From positions 886,012 to 950,011 of the forward strand of contig NZ_KQ948737.1 of assembly GCF_001514195.1 (NCBI RefSeq): a stretch of 64,000 nt of DNA, given 5' to 3'. How positions within the stretch are numbered: the stretch's first letter is position 1; each line of letters starts with the position of its first letter. A program made the position numbers and the translations under genes. Source of the DNA: Streptomyces griseorubiginosus. GTDB lineage: Bacteria > Actinomycetota > Actinomycetes > Streptomycetales > Streptomycetaceae. Below, piece by piece: positions 45,635 to 53,967 of this stretch. The notes beneath the pieces were generated by a model. The model was not told the origin of the DNA. It saw only the letters and a program-made list of their open reading frames with translations, and searched no databases.

Positions 45635-46677
45635 TTGGCGAGTCCGAAGTCCCGCAGTCGCGCCGCGACCTTCTCGATGCCCTCGACCGTACGGATCGAC
45701 GGGTTCATCGCCTGGCCGGACAGCAGGACGTAGCGCTTCTTCCGCACCGCGGTCAGGTTGCGGGTGGCGGGGTTGGTCTCCAGGAACCGGATCTTCGCCT
45801 CGGCGGTCTCCGCGGTCTGCTGCCTGCGGGTCAGGTCGCCGATCACGATGACGTCGGGGTCGCGGTCCGCGACGGTCTCCCAGTTGATCTGGGGCCACTC
45901 GTCGTGGGTGTCGGCGAAGGCGTTCCGCGCGCCGACCGCACGGGTGATGGCACCCGGCGCGCCGCAGCAGCCGGCGAGGTAGGGCGACTGGGAGTTGGCG
46001 AACCAGTACATCAGGGAGACGTCCGAGGCGTCCATCCCGGCGGTGGCCGTACTCACCCGCTTCTTCAGCGCGCCGACGAGCTTCTCGCCGCGCTCCTCGA
46101 CGCCGAACGCACGGGCCAGGTCGCGTATTTCGCCGTACACGGCGTCGAGGGTGAGCGGTTCACTGCGCGATCCGTCGCCGCCGCTTTCGTTGTCCTTGCC
46201 CGACCAGTCGGACGGTGAGACATAGGTGAGCACCCCGAGCTTCTCGAACTGTTCGCGGGTGGCGACCCCGCCCTTGCCGAGGGTGGAGACGAACGAGGCG
46301 GTGACGAAGTCGGGTTGAGCGTCCAGGACCTTCTCGAAGGAGGGGTTGTTGTCGGCGAGGCGTGGCACCGAGGCGTTGGCCTTCTCCAGTCCCTTCATCA
46401 CCGGGTCGGTCCAAGTGGCCGTACCCACGGTCCGGTTGGCGAGGCCGAGGGAGAGCAGGATCTCGGTGGAGCCCTGGTTGAGGGAGACGGCCCGCTTCGG
46501 GGCCGACGTCAGGGTGATCTCGCGACCGCAGTTGTCGAGGGTCACCGGGTAACCGGCGGCGGTCGCCTGCGACTTCGCGTCCTTCGCGTCGGACGAACCG
46601 CACGCGGTGAGCAGCAGGGCTGACACGAGGAGGAGCGCCGGGGTACGGAACAGGGCGGGGGTACGGAGCACGGGCAT
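45631..46677 (-). CDS. btuF: Cobalamin-type substrate-binding lipoprotein
   Basis: A 348-residue BtuF/FecB-type lipoprotein. The lipobox LLTAC is at about residues 22-26, followed by a Ser/Asp/Lys linker, then the bilobal fold with RAVSLNQGSTEILLSLGLANRTVGTATWTDP and DPDVIVIGDLTRR. It is the first gene of the importer and begins about 60 bases after the riboswitch core. It captures B12 or a corrinoid at the membrane surface and hands it to BtuC. ATG 46677 lies in GC-rich leader RNA. Confidence 0.87.
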   Translation of the reverse strand: MPVLRTPALFRTPALLLVSALLLTACGSSDAKDAKSQATAAGYPVTLDNCGREITLTSAPKRAVSLNQGSTEILLSLGLANRTVGTATWTDPVMKGLEKANASVPRLADNNPSFEKVLDAQPDFVTASFVSTLGKGGVATREQFEKLGVLTYVSPSDWSGKDNESGGDGSRSEPLTLDAVYGEIRDLARAFGVEERGEKLVGALKKRVSTATAGMDASDVSLMYWFANSQSPYLAGCCGAPGAITRAVGARNAFADTHDEWPQINWETVADRDPDVIVIGDLTRRQQTAETAEAKIRFLETNPATRNLTAVRKKRYVLLSGQAMNPSIRTVEGIEKVAARLRDFGLAK

Positions 46678-46740
46678 GCCTCTGGGGTCGGGGCTCTTAC
46701 GCGGAGCCTGGCCTACGGACGTCCCCCGCGCCGGGGCGCG

Positions 46741-46874
46741 GAGGTGCCAGCAGGTCTTCGGACTCGGGTTCGTCCGGACGGGGCGCCTTCCCGGTCTCCC
46801 AGTGGCGCCGTGCCCCGCCCGTCCCCCTCACCGCTGCGCGTCAGTTCCGGATTCGCACCGGATTCCCTGGCCTC
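46741..46874 (-). ncRNA. Cobalamin riboswitch
   Basis: On the minus strand the order is GAGGCCAGGGAATCCGGTG, GAATCC, ACTGACGCGCAGCGGTGAGG, GGCGCCACTGG, and AGTCCGAAGACCTGC. These are the conserved blocks of the B12 riboswitch including the B12 box. Closing stem P1 can form between GAGG-CCAG and CTGG-CA-CCTC. It lies directly before btuF and should reduce btuFCD expression when cobalamin is abundant. Confidence 0.92.
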
Positions 46875-46947
46875 GGATGTGGCTCGACTGGCCCGACGAG
46901 GCTACCAAGCCGGTCGCACCGTCAAGCACGGCCGGACCATGCGATCC

Positions 46948-47000
46948 GTCACGGAGTACGGCACGACCGTGTGGCGTCCGCGTGTGCCGTGCTCCGTGAC
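46948..47000 (-). terminator. Long hairpin downstream of dctA
   Basis: A 17-bp stem with one mismatch (arms 46948-46964 and 46984-47000) around a 19-base loop. It lies after dctA and upstream of the B12 riboswitch, so it can end the dctA transcript before the btu unit. Confidence 0.65.
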
Positions 47001-47102
47001 GGGACGGCCGTAGTCCGGGACGGGACAGCCGTAGTCCCGGACGAGACGGCCGTAGTCCGGGACGGGACGGCCGTAGTCCGGGACGAGACAGCCGTAGCGC
47101 AG
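46998..47102. repeat. 21-bp tandem repeat, five copies
   Basis: Five imperfect units of 21 bases that begin GACGGGACGGCCGTAGTCCG, with G/A changes at two positions. They occupy the dctA-btu intergenic region and adjoin the hairpin. Each unit has a small internal GGAC...GTCC stem. Confidence 0.88.
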
Positions 47103-47149
47103 AAGAGCCGGTCCGGAGGGCGTGCTCCGGACCGGCCGTGCGGGGTGGG

Positions 47150-48604
47150 TCAGCCGGCGGCGGGTACCGGCTCTCGGCCCGCCCCCGCTGCCGCCTTCCG
47201 GTCGGCGTCCTCGGCCTCACCGGCCGCGACCTTCGGGGCCGTGTCCTCGGCGTCCGGAGCGGGCGTCGGTTCGGGCTGCGCACCCGACGGCGTGGAGGTG
47301 TACGGGAGCTCGCCGCGCAGGACGGCCCTGGCGCGTTCCTCGTCGAGTTGCCCCTCCCACTTGGCGACCGCCAGGGTGGCGACGCCGTTGCCGACCACGC
47401 TGGTCAGGGCGCGGGCCTCGGACATGAACCGGTCGATGCCGAAGATCAGGGCCAGCGCGGCGACGGGCACGTGCGGTACGGCGCTGAGGGTGGCCGCCAG
47501 GGCGATGAAGCCGGAACCGGTCACCCCGGCCGCGCCCTTGGAGGTCAGCAGCATGACGGCGAGCATGGACAGCTGCTGGGTGAGGCTGAGGTCGATGCCG
47601 AGGGCCTGGGCGAGGAAGACCGAGCCCATGGTCAGGTAGATGGCGGTGCCGTCGAGGTTGAAGGAGTACCCGGCGGGCAGCGTGATCCCGACGACCGGCT
47701 TCGAGGCGCCGGCGTGCTGGAGCTTGGCCATCATGCGCGGCAGCACCGGCTCGGAGGACGAGGTGCCCAGGACGATCAGCAGCTCCTCCTTGATGTAGCG
47801 GAGGAAGGGCAGCAGGCGCAGGCCGTTGAGGCGCATGACGGTGCCGAGGACGACCAGGACGAAGAACAGGGCGGTGAGCCAGAAGGAGCCGACCAGCAGG
47901 AAGAGGTGGCGCAGGGTGTCCAGGCCGTAGTTGCCGATGGTGAACGCCATGGAGCCGAAGGCGCCGATCGGGGCCAGCCGCATGATCCAGCGGATGAGCG
48001 TGAACAGGACCCTGGAGAGCTTCTCGATGCCCTGGGTGAGCCCCGCGCCCGCCTCGCCGGCTGCGTTGAGACCGAAGCCGAACAGGACCGAGATCAGCAG
48101 CACGGGCAGGATCTCGTGGCCGGTCAGCGCGCTGAGCAGGGTGTCCGGGATCATGGCGAGCAGGAACGCGGAGACGCTCTCGTGGCTCGCGGTCGCCTCC
48201 GGCGGCAGCCCCTTGGTCGACAGGGTCGAGGGGTCGACGTGCAGCCCGCTGCCGGGCTGGACGACGTTCACGACGACCAGTCCGATCACCATGGCGACGG
48301 TCGTCAGGACCTCGAAGTAGATCAGCGCCTTGAGACTGACCCGGCCGACGGCACGGGCGTTGCCCATGGAGGCGATGCCGTGCACCACGGTGCAGAAGAT
48401 GACGGGCGCGATCATCATGCGGACCAGCGCGATGAACCCGTCGCCCAGCGGTTTGAGATCGGCTCCGAACGAGGGCCACAGCGCGCCGACGGCGGCCCCG
48501 GCCAGAACGCCGATCAGGCACTGGACGTAGAGCAGTGACAGCAGACCGCGCAGGCGGCTCGGTGGTGCGTCGACGGTACCCGGGGCGGCGTCGTTGCGGC
48601 TCAT
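47150..48604 (-). CDS. dctA: C4-dicarboxylate/cation symporter
   Basis: A 484-residue DAACS-family transporter (DctA/GltP type). Hallmarks are the GTSSSEPVLPRMM serine-rich hairpin, GYSFNLDGTAIYLTMGSVFLAQA and TSKGAAGVTGSGFIALAATL. It imports C4-dicarboxylates with sodium or protons. ATG 48604 overlaps the isomerase stop, so the two are coupled. An extra acidic/alanine-rich tail of about 60 residues follows the core. The substrate may be the compound processed by the coupled isomerase. Confidence 0.88.
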   Translation of the reverse strand: MSRNDAAPGTVDAPPSRLRGLLSLLYVQCLIGVLAGAAVGALWPSFGADLKPLGDGFIALVRMMIAPVIFCTVVHGIASMGNARAVGRVSLKALIYFEVLTTVAMVIGLVVVNVVQPGSGLHVDPSTLSTKGLPPEATASHESVSAFLLAMIPDTLLSALTGHEILPVLLISVLFGFGLNAAGEAGAGLTQGIEKLSRVLFTLIRWIMRLAPIGAFGSMAFTIGNYGLDTLRHLFLLVGSFWLTALFFVLVVLGTVMRLNGLRLLPFLRYIKEELLIVLGTSSSEPVLPRMMAKLQHAGASKPVVGITLPAGYSFNLDGTAIYLTMGSVFLAQALGIDLSLTQQLSMLAVMLLTSKGAAGVTGSGFIALAATLSAVPHVPVAALALIFGIDRFMSEARALTSVVGNGVATLAVAKWEGQLDEERARAVLRGELPYTSTPSGAQPEPTPAPDAEDTAPKVAAGEAEDADRKAAAGAGREPVPAAG

Positions 48605-49719
48605 GCGGGGCGTCCTTCCAGGACGGGAACGAGGAGTTCGGCTCGGGCGATGCGGCGGGCGGCGCGGTGCAGCAGCACCGTGGGGGACGCGCCCTGCTTC
48701 GCGGGGACGGCTCGGGCGGTGATGACACCGGCCGGGGTGCCCAGGCGCAGCGTCCCGTCGGCGGTCTGCCGGGCGACGCGGTGGGCGAGGGTGCCGGGGA
48801 TGGCGGCAGCGGTGGCCAGGGCTACGGCCGAGGTGAGACCGATCGCCGGGTGCGGCGCGTGCATGGAGACCATGCGCACGGCCAGGTCGTACGCGTCCTG
48901 TGGGACGAGGGTGCCATCGGTGGTGCGGTAGGTGACAGGGCGGGCGACCACTCCGACCTTCGGGACGGCGTGGCTGACGGGGTCGCTCTCCTTGACGAGT
49001 CCCATGGCCAGCGCGGCCTGCCGGCGCAGCACGGTGAGGGCGGGCACCGCCGTGGCGAAGTCGGCGAGGGACTCGGTGCCGTCGAGTCCGAACGCCTTGG
49101 CCTCGAAGAGCGCCGCCGGGGCGCCGGCGTCGACCAGGGAGGCCTCGACGGTGCCGGTGGGCCCGGTCAGCGTGTCCAGGGCGTGGCCGGTCGGCAGGGC
49201 CCGGCCGGTCGACGTGCCGGCGGGGTCCTCGAAGCCGAGGAGCACCGGCACGCCGGGCGCGGCGGTGCCCGGCACCCGGGCCGTCCCCGCGTCGGGGGCC
49301 GTCCGCCCCGGGGTGGGGATGGTGCCGCTGAGCCGGGCTCCCGTGTTGATGTTGAGCATCCGTACGGTGGTCGACTCCGGTGCGAGAGGCACCAGTTGGT
49401 GGTGGACGGCGTACAGGGCCACGGCGGTGGCGCAGTTGCCGCAGTTGCTGGTCCACTCCACCCGCGCGTCGCCGATGCCGACCTGGGCGAAGGCGTACTC
49501 GACGTCGACGTCGGGCTTCGTCGAGGTCCGGACGATCGCCGCCTTGGAGGTGGTGGAGGAGGCGCCGCCGACGCCGTCGATCTGGCGGGGGTCCGCGGCG
49601 TTGTAGGCGGCGAGCAGCAGGGTGTCGGCGTCCACGCCGGTCGCCACCACGTCGTGGTGGTCGAAGATCCAGCACTTGCTGGTTCCGCCGCGGATCATCT
49701 CGCCCTGCACACGCAACAC
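48601..49719 (-). CDS. PrpF/4-oxalomesaconate tautomerase-like isomerase
   Basis: A 372-residue PrpF-family protein with diaminopimelate-epimerase-like fold. Motifs are MIRGGTSKCWIFD near the start, GGASSTTSKAAIV, and TSNCGNCATAVALYAV. Family members isomerise unsaturated tri- or dicarboxylates such as 2-methylaconitate or 4-oxalomesaconate. GTG 49719 with GAGGAG upstream is chosen. It is coupled to the dicarboxylate carrier and divergent from a LysR regulator, so a tricarboxylate or aromatic-derived acid pathway is likely. Confidence 0.84.
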   Translation of the reverse strand: MLRVQGEMIRGGTSKCWIFDHHDVVATGVDADTLLLAAYNAADPRQIDGVGGASSTTSKAAIVRTSTKPDVDVEYAFAQVGIGDARVEWTSNCGNCATAVALYAVHHQLVPLAPESTTVRMLNINTGARLSGTIPTPGRTAPDAGTARVPGTAAPGVPVLLGFEDPAGTSTGRALPTGHALDTLTGPTGTVEASLVDAGAPAALFEAKAFGLDGTESLADFATAVPALTVLRRQAALAMGLVKESDPVSHAVPKVGVVARPVTYRTTDGTLVPQDAYDLAVRMVSMHAPHPAIGLTSAVALATAAAIPGTLAHRVARQTADGTLRLGTPAGVITARAVPAKQGASPTVLLHRAARRIARAELLVPVLEGRPA

Positions 49720-49851
49720 AACGGACTCCTCAGGGACATCCCGACGGCATCTCCGTGCGGGCTGCGATCCACAGTGGGCGTGGGCAGCGTGAAGTACAAT
49801 CTCGAAAATCTGCATGGGTATTAACCTGAACTGAACGCTGGAGGTGGCGGG
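49720..49851. promoter_or_regulatory. Divergent promoter of prpF-like and lysR genes
   Basis: An AT-richer 132-bp region with TACAAT near 49795 as a good -10 element for the plus strand, followed by a GGTATTAACC-type inverted sequence close to the lysR start. LysR regulators usually bind in such shared promoters. Confidence 0.45.
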
Positions 49852-50778
49852 ATGCTCGACGTCCGGCGCATTCTGCTCTTCACCGAGGTCGCCCGCCGGG
49901 GTTCCGTCACGGCGACCGCACGCGCCCTCAACTACACGCCCTCAGCGGTGTCGCAGCAGGTCAGCCGTCTGGAGGCGGAGGCCGGACAGCCCCTCCTGGA
50001 GCGTCATGCGCGCGGGGTCACCCTGACCGACGCGGGGCGCGCGCTGGCCGAGCGGGGCGAGCGGATCGAGCGCGAACTGACGGCCGCGGAGAACGAACTC
50101 GCCGACTTCGCGGGACTGCGGGCGGGCACACTCCGCGTCGGAACCTTCCCCACCGTCGGCGCCTCCCTGCTCCCCCGGGCGGTGATCGCCTTCCGTCGCA
50201 CCCACCCCGACGTACGACTGACCGTGCGCAGCGCCCGGATCGCGGGACTGTGGGCGATGCTGGAGAACCGCGAGGTCGAGATGTCGCTGATGTGGGACTA
50301 CGACTGGAACCGCATCGACCGCGAGGACATCGTGGTCACCTCGCTCGTCGACGACCCTCCGGCGCTCCTCGTCGGCGCGGACCACCCCCTCGCCGGCCGC
50401 CCCTCCGCCGCCCTGGCCGACTTCGCCGAGGACGCCTGGATCACCCGTGCGGAGAACCACCCGGTGGCCGAGGCCCTGGCCCGCAGCTGCCGTACGGCCG
50501 GATTCGAGCCGCAGATCGCCTACGAGGCGCACGACTACCAGGAGGCCCAGGCGATGGTCGCCGCCGGCATCGGCGTCGCCCTCGCCCCCACCCTGGCCCT
50601 GGAAGGCATCCGCGGCGGCGTCAGCGTCCTGCCGCTGCTGCCCCCCGCCCCGGTGCGCCGCATCCTCCTCGTCCGCATGAGCGACCACGCCCTGACCCCG
50701 GCCGCCGAGGCCTTCGTGACCTTCCTGCGGGACAGCGCGGCGGCGGCCGGGGGCGCGGGCCTGCCGGAGCAGCCCTGA
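49852..50778 (+). CDS. LysR-family transcriptional regulator
   Basis: A 308-residue LysR regulator. The N-terminal HTH is LLFTEVARRGSVTATARALNYTPSAVSQQVSRLEAEAGQPLLER, and the substrate-binding domain follows (GTFPTVGASLLPRAVIAFRRTHPDV). ATG 49852 is behind GGAGG. It is divergent from the prpF-dctA operon, which it probably controls. It ends 283 bases before the RiPP precursor and is unlikely to belong to that cluster. Confidence 0.88.
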   Translation: MLDVRRILLFTEVARRGSVTATARALNYTPSAVSQQVSRLEAEAGQPLLERHARGVTLTDAGRALAERGERIERELTAAENELADFAGLRAGTLRVGTFPTVGASLLPRAVIAFRRTHPDVRLTVRSARIAGLWAMLENREVEMSLMWDYDWNRIDREDIVVTSLVDDPPALLVGADHPLAGRPSAALADFAEDAWITRAENHPVAEALARSCRTAGFEPQIAYEAHDYQEAQAMVAAGIGVALAPTLALEGIRGGVSVLPLLPPAPVRRILLVRMSDHALTPAAEAFVTFLRDSAAAAGGAGLPEQP

Positions 50779-51061
50779 CCACCACCGTGTGACGCACCGA
50801 GCGCGCAACCGCTGTTTCCTCCGAAGAAATGTCGGAAGCGATCAGAATCGGCCGTTTGGCCATTTATGGAGTGGTGGATTCCGTTCCGCTTTCCTCGTTC
50901 TCCCGCGCGAAACCGGTGTTCGGCCTGCCAAACATATGTCTTTTTTCGCTGTTTCTGGCCAACCTTTCCATGCCTTCTGTGGCTTCCCGAAAGATCTCGT
51001 TACGCTCATTCCGGAGCGCGACGGGGTTGGCCTGGCGCGCCGTATTTTCGAGGGAGAGAAA
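50779..51061 (+). other. AT-rich leader region before the RiPP precursor
   Basis: This 283-bp stretch is clearly richer in A/T than the rest of the window (for example ACATATGTC and CTTTTTTCGC). It probably holds the cluster promoter. The precursor frame stays open through it up to 50789, but codon use is not coding-like and the good ribosome site (AGGGAGAG, 51051-51058) sits at the end. I see no separate gene. Confidence 0.5.
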
Positions 51062-51187
51062 ATGCGCGAGTCGAACGACGAGCAGAAGATCCTCGAGGAG
51101 ATTGAGGACCTCGACTCCCTGGAGGTTCTGGAGGCGGAGGACCTCGACGACAGCGTCGCGTTCCACGCGTTCCGCTTCCGTTCCTAG
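51062..51187 (+). CDS. RiPP precursor peptide, biphenomycin-like core FRFRS
   Basis: A 41-residue peptide starting MRESNDEQ. The leader (residues 1-36) is strongly acidic, with 14 Asp/Glu, and predicted helical (ILEEIEDLDSLEVLEAEDLD). The C terminus changes character to VAFHA followed by FRFRS (F37, R38, F39, R40, S41). Phe-Arg-Phe followed by Arg-Ser is the residue order expected for biphenomycin C if the two Phe become linked ortho-tyrosines and the first Arg becomes hydroxyornithine. ATG 51062 follows AGGGAGAG directly. Eight genes of peptide-modifying, processing and export type follow on the same strand. Confidence 0.85.
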   Translation: MRESNDEQKILEEIEDLDSLEVLEAEDLDDSVAFHAFRFRS

Positions 51188-51210
51188 CGCCAACGCCAGT
51201 CAGGCATGAT

Positions 51211-51248
51211 GCCGGTGGGCGGGCCGGGTGGCCGGCCCGCCCACCGGC
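51211..51248 (+). terminator. Perfect 17-bp hairpin after the precursor gene
   Basis: GCCGGTGGGCGGGCCGG and its exact complement enclose a 4-base loop, 23 bases past the precursor stop. It should act as an attenuator or mRNA stabiliser, giving much more precursor than enzyme transcript. Confidence 0.8.
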
Positions 51249-51308
51249 GCGGTGACGTGTTGCGTACAGTGCCCGGCGCGTTCTGCCAGAAAGGTTTCAC
51301 GGCCCCCG

Positions 51309-52718
51309 GTGGGAATCTACTTTCGGTTGTTCCGGCATCGTCGTTTCGCCGGACTCTGTTCCGGTCAGATTGTTTCTCTTATTGGTGACGCGTTTTTCCC
51401 CATCATTGTCGTGGTGGCCGCCGCGAAGGCGGGAACTCCCGCGGAGACCATCGGCGCAGTGTTCGCCGCGCGTTTCGTCGCACTGGGGGGTGTCGTCCTC
51501 TTCAGCGGTGCGCTCCTGGATCGATTCGATCCGGTGCGGGCCGCAGTCGTCGCGGACTCCACGCGGGTCGTCGCCCTCGCCGTGCTCGCCATTGCGTGGG
51601 ACGGCCGGCTGGACGCCGTCGTCGTCGCCGTCGCCGTGCTCGTCGGTCTGTGCGAGGCGGTGAGCGAACCCGCCCTGCTGGTCATCGCGCCCCGCGTCCT
51701 CGACGGGAGGAGCCCGACGGCCGCGGCCGGGCCCACGGCAGGCCCCGCGCCCGCCGAGGACGCCAAGGACGCCGAAGACGCCGAGGTCACCGCCGCCTAC
51801 GGACTCCTGGAAGGCCTGCGCAACGTCTCGGGTATGGTCGGCCCGACGCTGGCCGCCGCCGTGGTGGCCGGGCTCGGCTCGTCCGCCGGCGCCGTCCTCG
51901 CCGCGGTCACCTTCGGACTGTCCGCCGTCGCCACGCGCTGGGCGGGCGCGCACCTCGTCGCGGGTTCCCGGTCCGGCGCACCGGCGCAGAAGCCGGACCC
52001 CGCCCGTGCGGAGCCGGAGACCTCCCGACCCGGTAGCGACGGTCCCGGCGAGCCCGAGCCCGAGCCCTCCCTCCTGCACTCCGCCCTCCAGGGGCTGATC
52101 GTCCTGTGGCGCATCCCCTGGCTGCGCAGTGTGCAACTCCTCGCCGTCATCCATGTGGTGTTCGCCGTCGGCCCCTGGATGGTCGCGCTGCCCGTCTTCC
52201 TGGTCGAGGGCGGTCACAGCGCCACCCTCTACGGATTCGTCCTGGGCGCCTTCGCCATCGGCAACGCCGTCGGAGCCCTGGTCGGCGGCAGGATCGGCGG
52301 CCCCCGCCGAGGCCTGTACGCACTCGCCCTGCTCGCCCTGTACGGCCTGACCGTGCTGGCGCCCGTGGCGAGCGGCTCGCTCGTGCTGCTGACCGTCGCC
52401 TTCGTCGCGGGCGGCATCGGACAACAGGCGTTCGACGTGGCCAAGATGACGGGACTGCGCCGGGACGTCCCCGAGGAACTGCACGGCCGTGCCTTCTCGG
52501 CGGACTTCTTCTTCTCCTTCGCCTCCCTTCCGCTCGGCCAGCTCCTCGGCGCCGCCCTGCTCCGCTTCGCCGACCCTCGCACGATCATGCTGTGGGGCGG
52601 CGCCCTCGTCCTGGTCTCGACCGCTGCCGTGACCCTGCGCCCGGACGTCCGCCGCTTCTCCTCCGCGCCGGCCGCCGCATCCGTGCCCGCCGCGCAGACA
52701 CCCCTCGTGGAACGGTGA
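51309..52718 (+). CDS. MFS transporter, probable peptide exporter of the RiPP cluster
   Basis: A 469-residue major facilitator superfamily protein. It starts with YFRLFRHRRFAGLCSGQIVSLIGDAFFPI, the usual opening of actinobacterial MFS_3-type exporters, and has about twelve membrane segments with a long charged central loop (AQKPDPARAEPETSRPG). GTG 51309 is the likely start by homology, although the ribosome site is weak. Position between precursor and modifying enzymes suggests export of the finished product and self-resistance. Confidence 0.83.
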   Translation: MGIYFRLFRHRRFAGLCSGQIVSLIGDAFFPIIVVVAAAKAGTPAETIGAVFAARFVALGGVVLFSGALLDRFDPVRAAVVADSTRVVALAVLAIAWDGRLDAVVVAVAVLVGLCEAVSEPALLVIAPRVLDGRSPTAAAGPTAGPAPAEDAKDAEDAEVTAAYGLLEGLRNVSGMVGPTLAAAVVAGLGSSAGAVLAAVTFGLSAVATRWAGAHLVAGSRSGAPAQKPDPARAEPETSRPGSDGPGEPEPEPSLLHSALQGLIVLWRIPWLRSVQLLAVIHVVFAVGPWMVALPVFLVEGGHSATLYGFVLGAFAIGNAVGALVGGRIGGPRRGLYALALLALYGLTVLAPVASGSLVLLTVAFVAGGIGQQAFDVAKMTGLRRDVPEELHGRAFSADFFFSFASLPLGQLLGAALLRFADPRTIMLWGGALVLVSTAAVTLRPDVRRFSSAPAAASVPAAQTPLVER

Positions 52719-52722
52719 CCGG

Positions 52723-53967
52723 ATGTCGGTGGACGTCGATCTCTTCGAGGAACACGGCGAGGTTGCGGCACTCTGGCCACACCGCCCTTACCACGGCCGT
52801 ACGGTCGTGTGCTTCGACCGCCATCTCGACCTCAAACCCTTGGCGCCGGGGGGCGAGGAGGCGCTGCGCGCCACCGCCGACGGGAACGTCTCCCCGGCCG
52901 AGCTGGTGCGCAGGCTCCCTGTCCGCGGGGTGCCCGGCGCCTTCGGTCTCGACGACTTCTGGTCCGCCGCCGCAGTGGTCGCCGGCCTCACCGACCTGGT
53001 GTGGGTGCCCAGTTGGCGGTCGTACGAGGGCTGGCAGGCGCACGCGGTGGACTCCGTGTCCCTCATCACGACCGGCGGCAGACCGACCCGGCCCAGCACA
53101 CGGCCGTGCTGTCTGACGGTCACCCTGTGCGGCGTCAGGCTGGCCGTCGTACCACCCGATCTCCTCGCCGGGCACCTGGACCGGCATGTGCGCACGGACG
53201 TCGTGACCGACATCGACCTGGACTGGCTGGTCGACGAGCACGGCAGGTTCGAGCACTCCGCGCAGGACCTGGCCGAACTCGTCGGCGTCTGCGGCGGCGA
53301 GCTGGCCGCGATGACCTGGTCGACCCGGTCCGGGTTCCTGCCCTCCGAGTACCGGACCGTGGGAGCGGACGTCGCCGCACGGCTCGGGCTGCGCGCCCGG
53401 GAGTCCTCCTTCCTGCCCGCCACGCCCTGGCCGGAGGACCTGATGCTGCGTGTCCACCAGGGCACCGCGGCCCCCGCGGCCGGACCGGCTGACGAGGAGG
53501 GAGGGGTGGAGCAGGGCATCGCCGTCGCCCTGCACGGCCTGGCGCAGGCCGGTCTCAGTCCCGACCGGGCACAGGAGTGTTTCGAGCAGGCGGCCGGGCA
53601 CGGCTACCACTCCAGCTGGCTCGCCTACAAGATCGGCGCAGCCCGCTATGCCAACGGCGACCATCGCACGGCACGCCAGTACCTGCGGGAGGCCGTCCGC
53701 CTCGACCCGCAGGACACCCTCGGCGCACACGCCCGGATCATGGGTGCCCGAGCCACCCTGCGCCTGGAGGGACCGGCCGCCGCCCTGTCCGAATTCCAGG
53801 CTCTCGGCGCCGAGTTGCCGCTGCGCAGAGGCGTCTGGAAGACGATACGGATGCTTGCCCGCGCCGAGGGCGACATGGACACGGCACGGACCGCCGAGGG
53901 CCAACTGCGGCTGCTGGACCGGCTGTCCGGGCCCGGCGCCGCCGAACCGGAGGTGGAGGGCGCGTGA
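52723..53967 (+). CDS. TPR-containing protein of RiPP cluster, unknown function
   Basis: A 414-residue protein I do not recognise. The first about 260 residues are mixed alpha/beta (DRHLDLKPLAPGGEEALRATADGNVSPAELVRRLPVRGV looks like a small winged helix). Residues of about 265-400 are TPR/Sel1-like helical repeats (LAYKIGAARYANGDHRTARQYLREAVRLDPQDTLGAHARI). It begins four bases after the MFS gene and overlaps the radical SAM gene by GTGA. The winged-helix-like start could be a RiPP recognition element that binds the leader. This is a guess. Confidence 0.75.
   Translation: MSVDVDLFEEHGEVAALWPHRPYHGRTVVCFDRHLDLKPLAPGGEEALRATADGNVSPAELVRRLPVRGVPGAFGLDDFWSAAAVVAGLTDLVWVPSWRSYEGWQAHAVDSVSLITTGGRPTRPSTRPCCLTVTLCGVRLAVVPPDLLAGHLDRHVRTDVVTDIDLDWLVDEHGRFEHSAQDLAELVGVCGGELAAMTWSTRSGFLPSEYRTVGADVAARLGLRARESSFLPATPWPEDLMLRVHQGTAAPAAGPADEEGGVEQGIAVALHGLAQAGLSPDRAQECFEQAAGHGYHSSWLAYKIGAARYANGDHRTARQYLREAVRLDPQDTLGAHARIMGARATLRLEGPAAALSEFQALGAELPLRRGVWKTIRMLARAEGDMDTARTAEGQLRLLDRLSGPGAAEPEVEGA

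Noticed and set aside
43809..46677. Siderophore importer
   Set aside because: The protein families allow it, but the upstream cobalamin riboswitch points to B12.
46998..47102. CRISPR array
   Set aside because: Units are contiguous 21-mers without spacers and no cas genes are present.
46828..47283. Repeat protein with LRPSRPG units
   Set aside because: It is just the 21-bp repeat translated; it overlaps the B12 riboswitch and the end of dctA.
49852..50778. LysR gene as pathway regulator of the RiPP cluster
   Set aside because: It is divergently paired with the PrpF-like gene and separated from the precursor by 283 bases; a role cannot be excluded but is not supported.
50789..51061. N-terminal extension of the RiPP precursor to about 130 residues
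   Set aside because: The frame is open, but composition is not coding-like and a strong ribosome site directly precedes ATG 51062.
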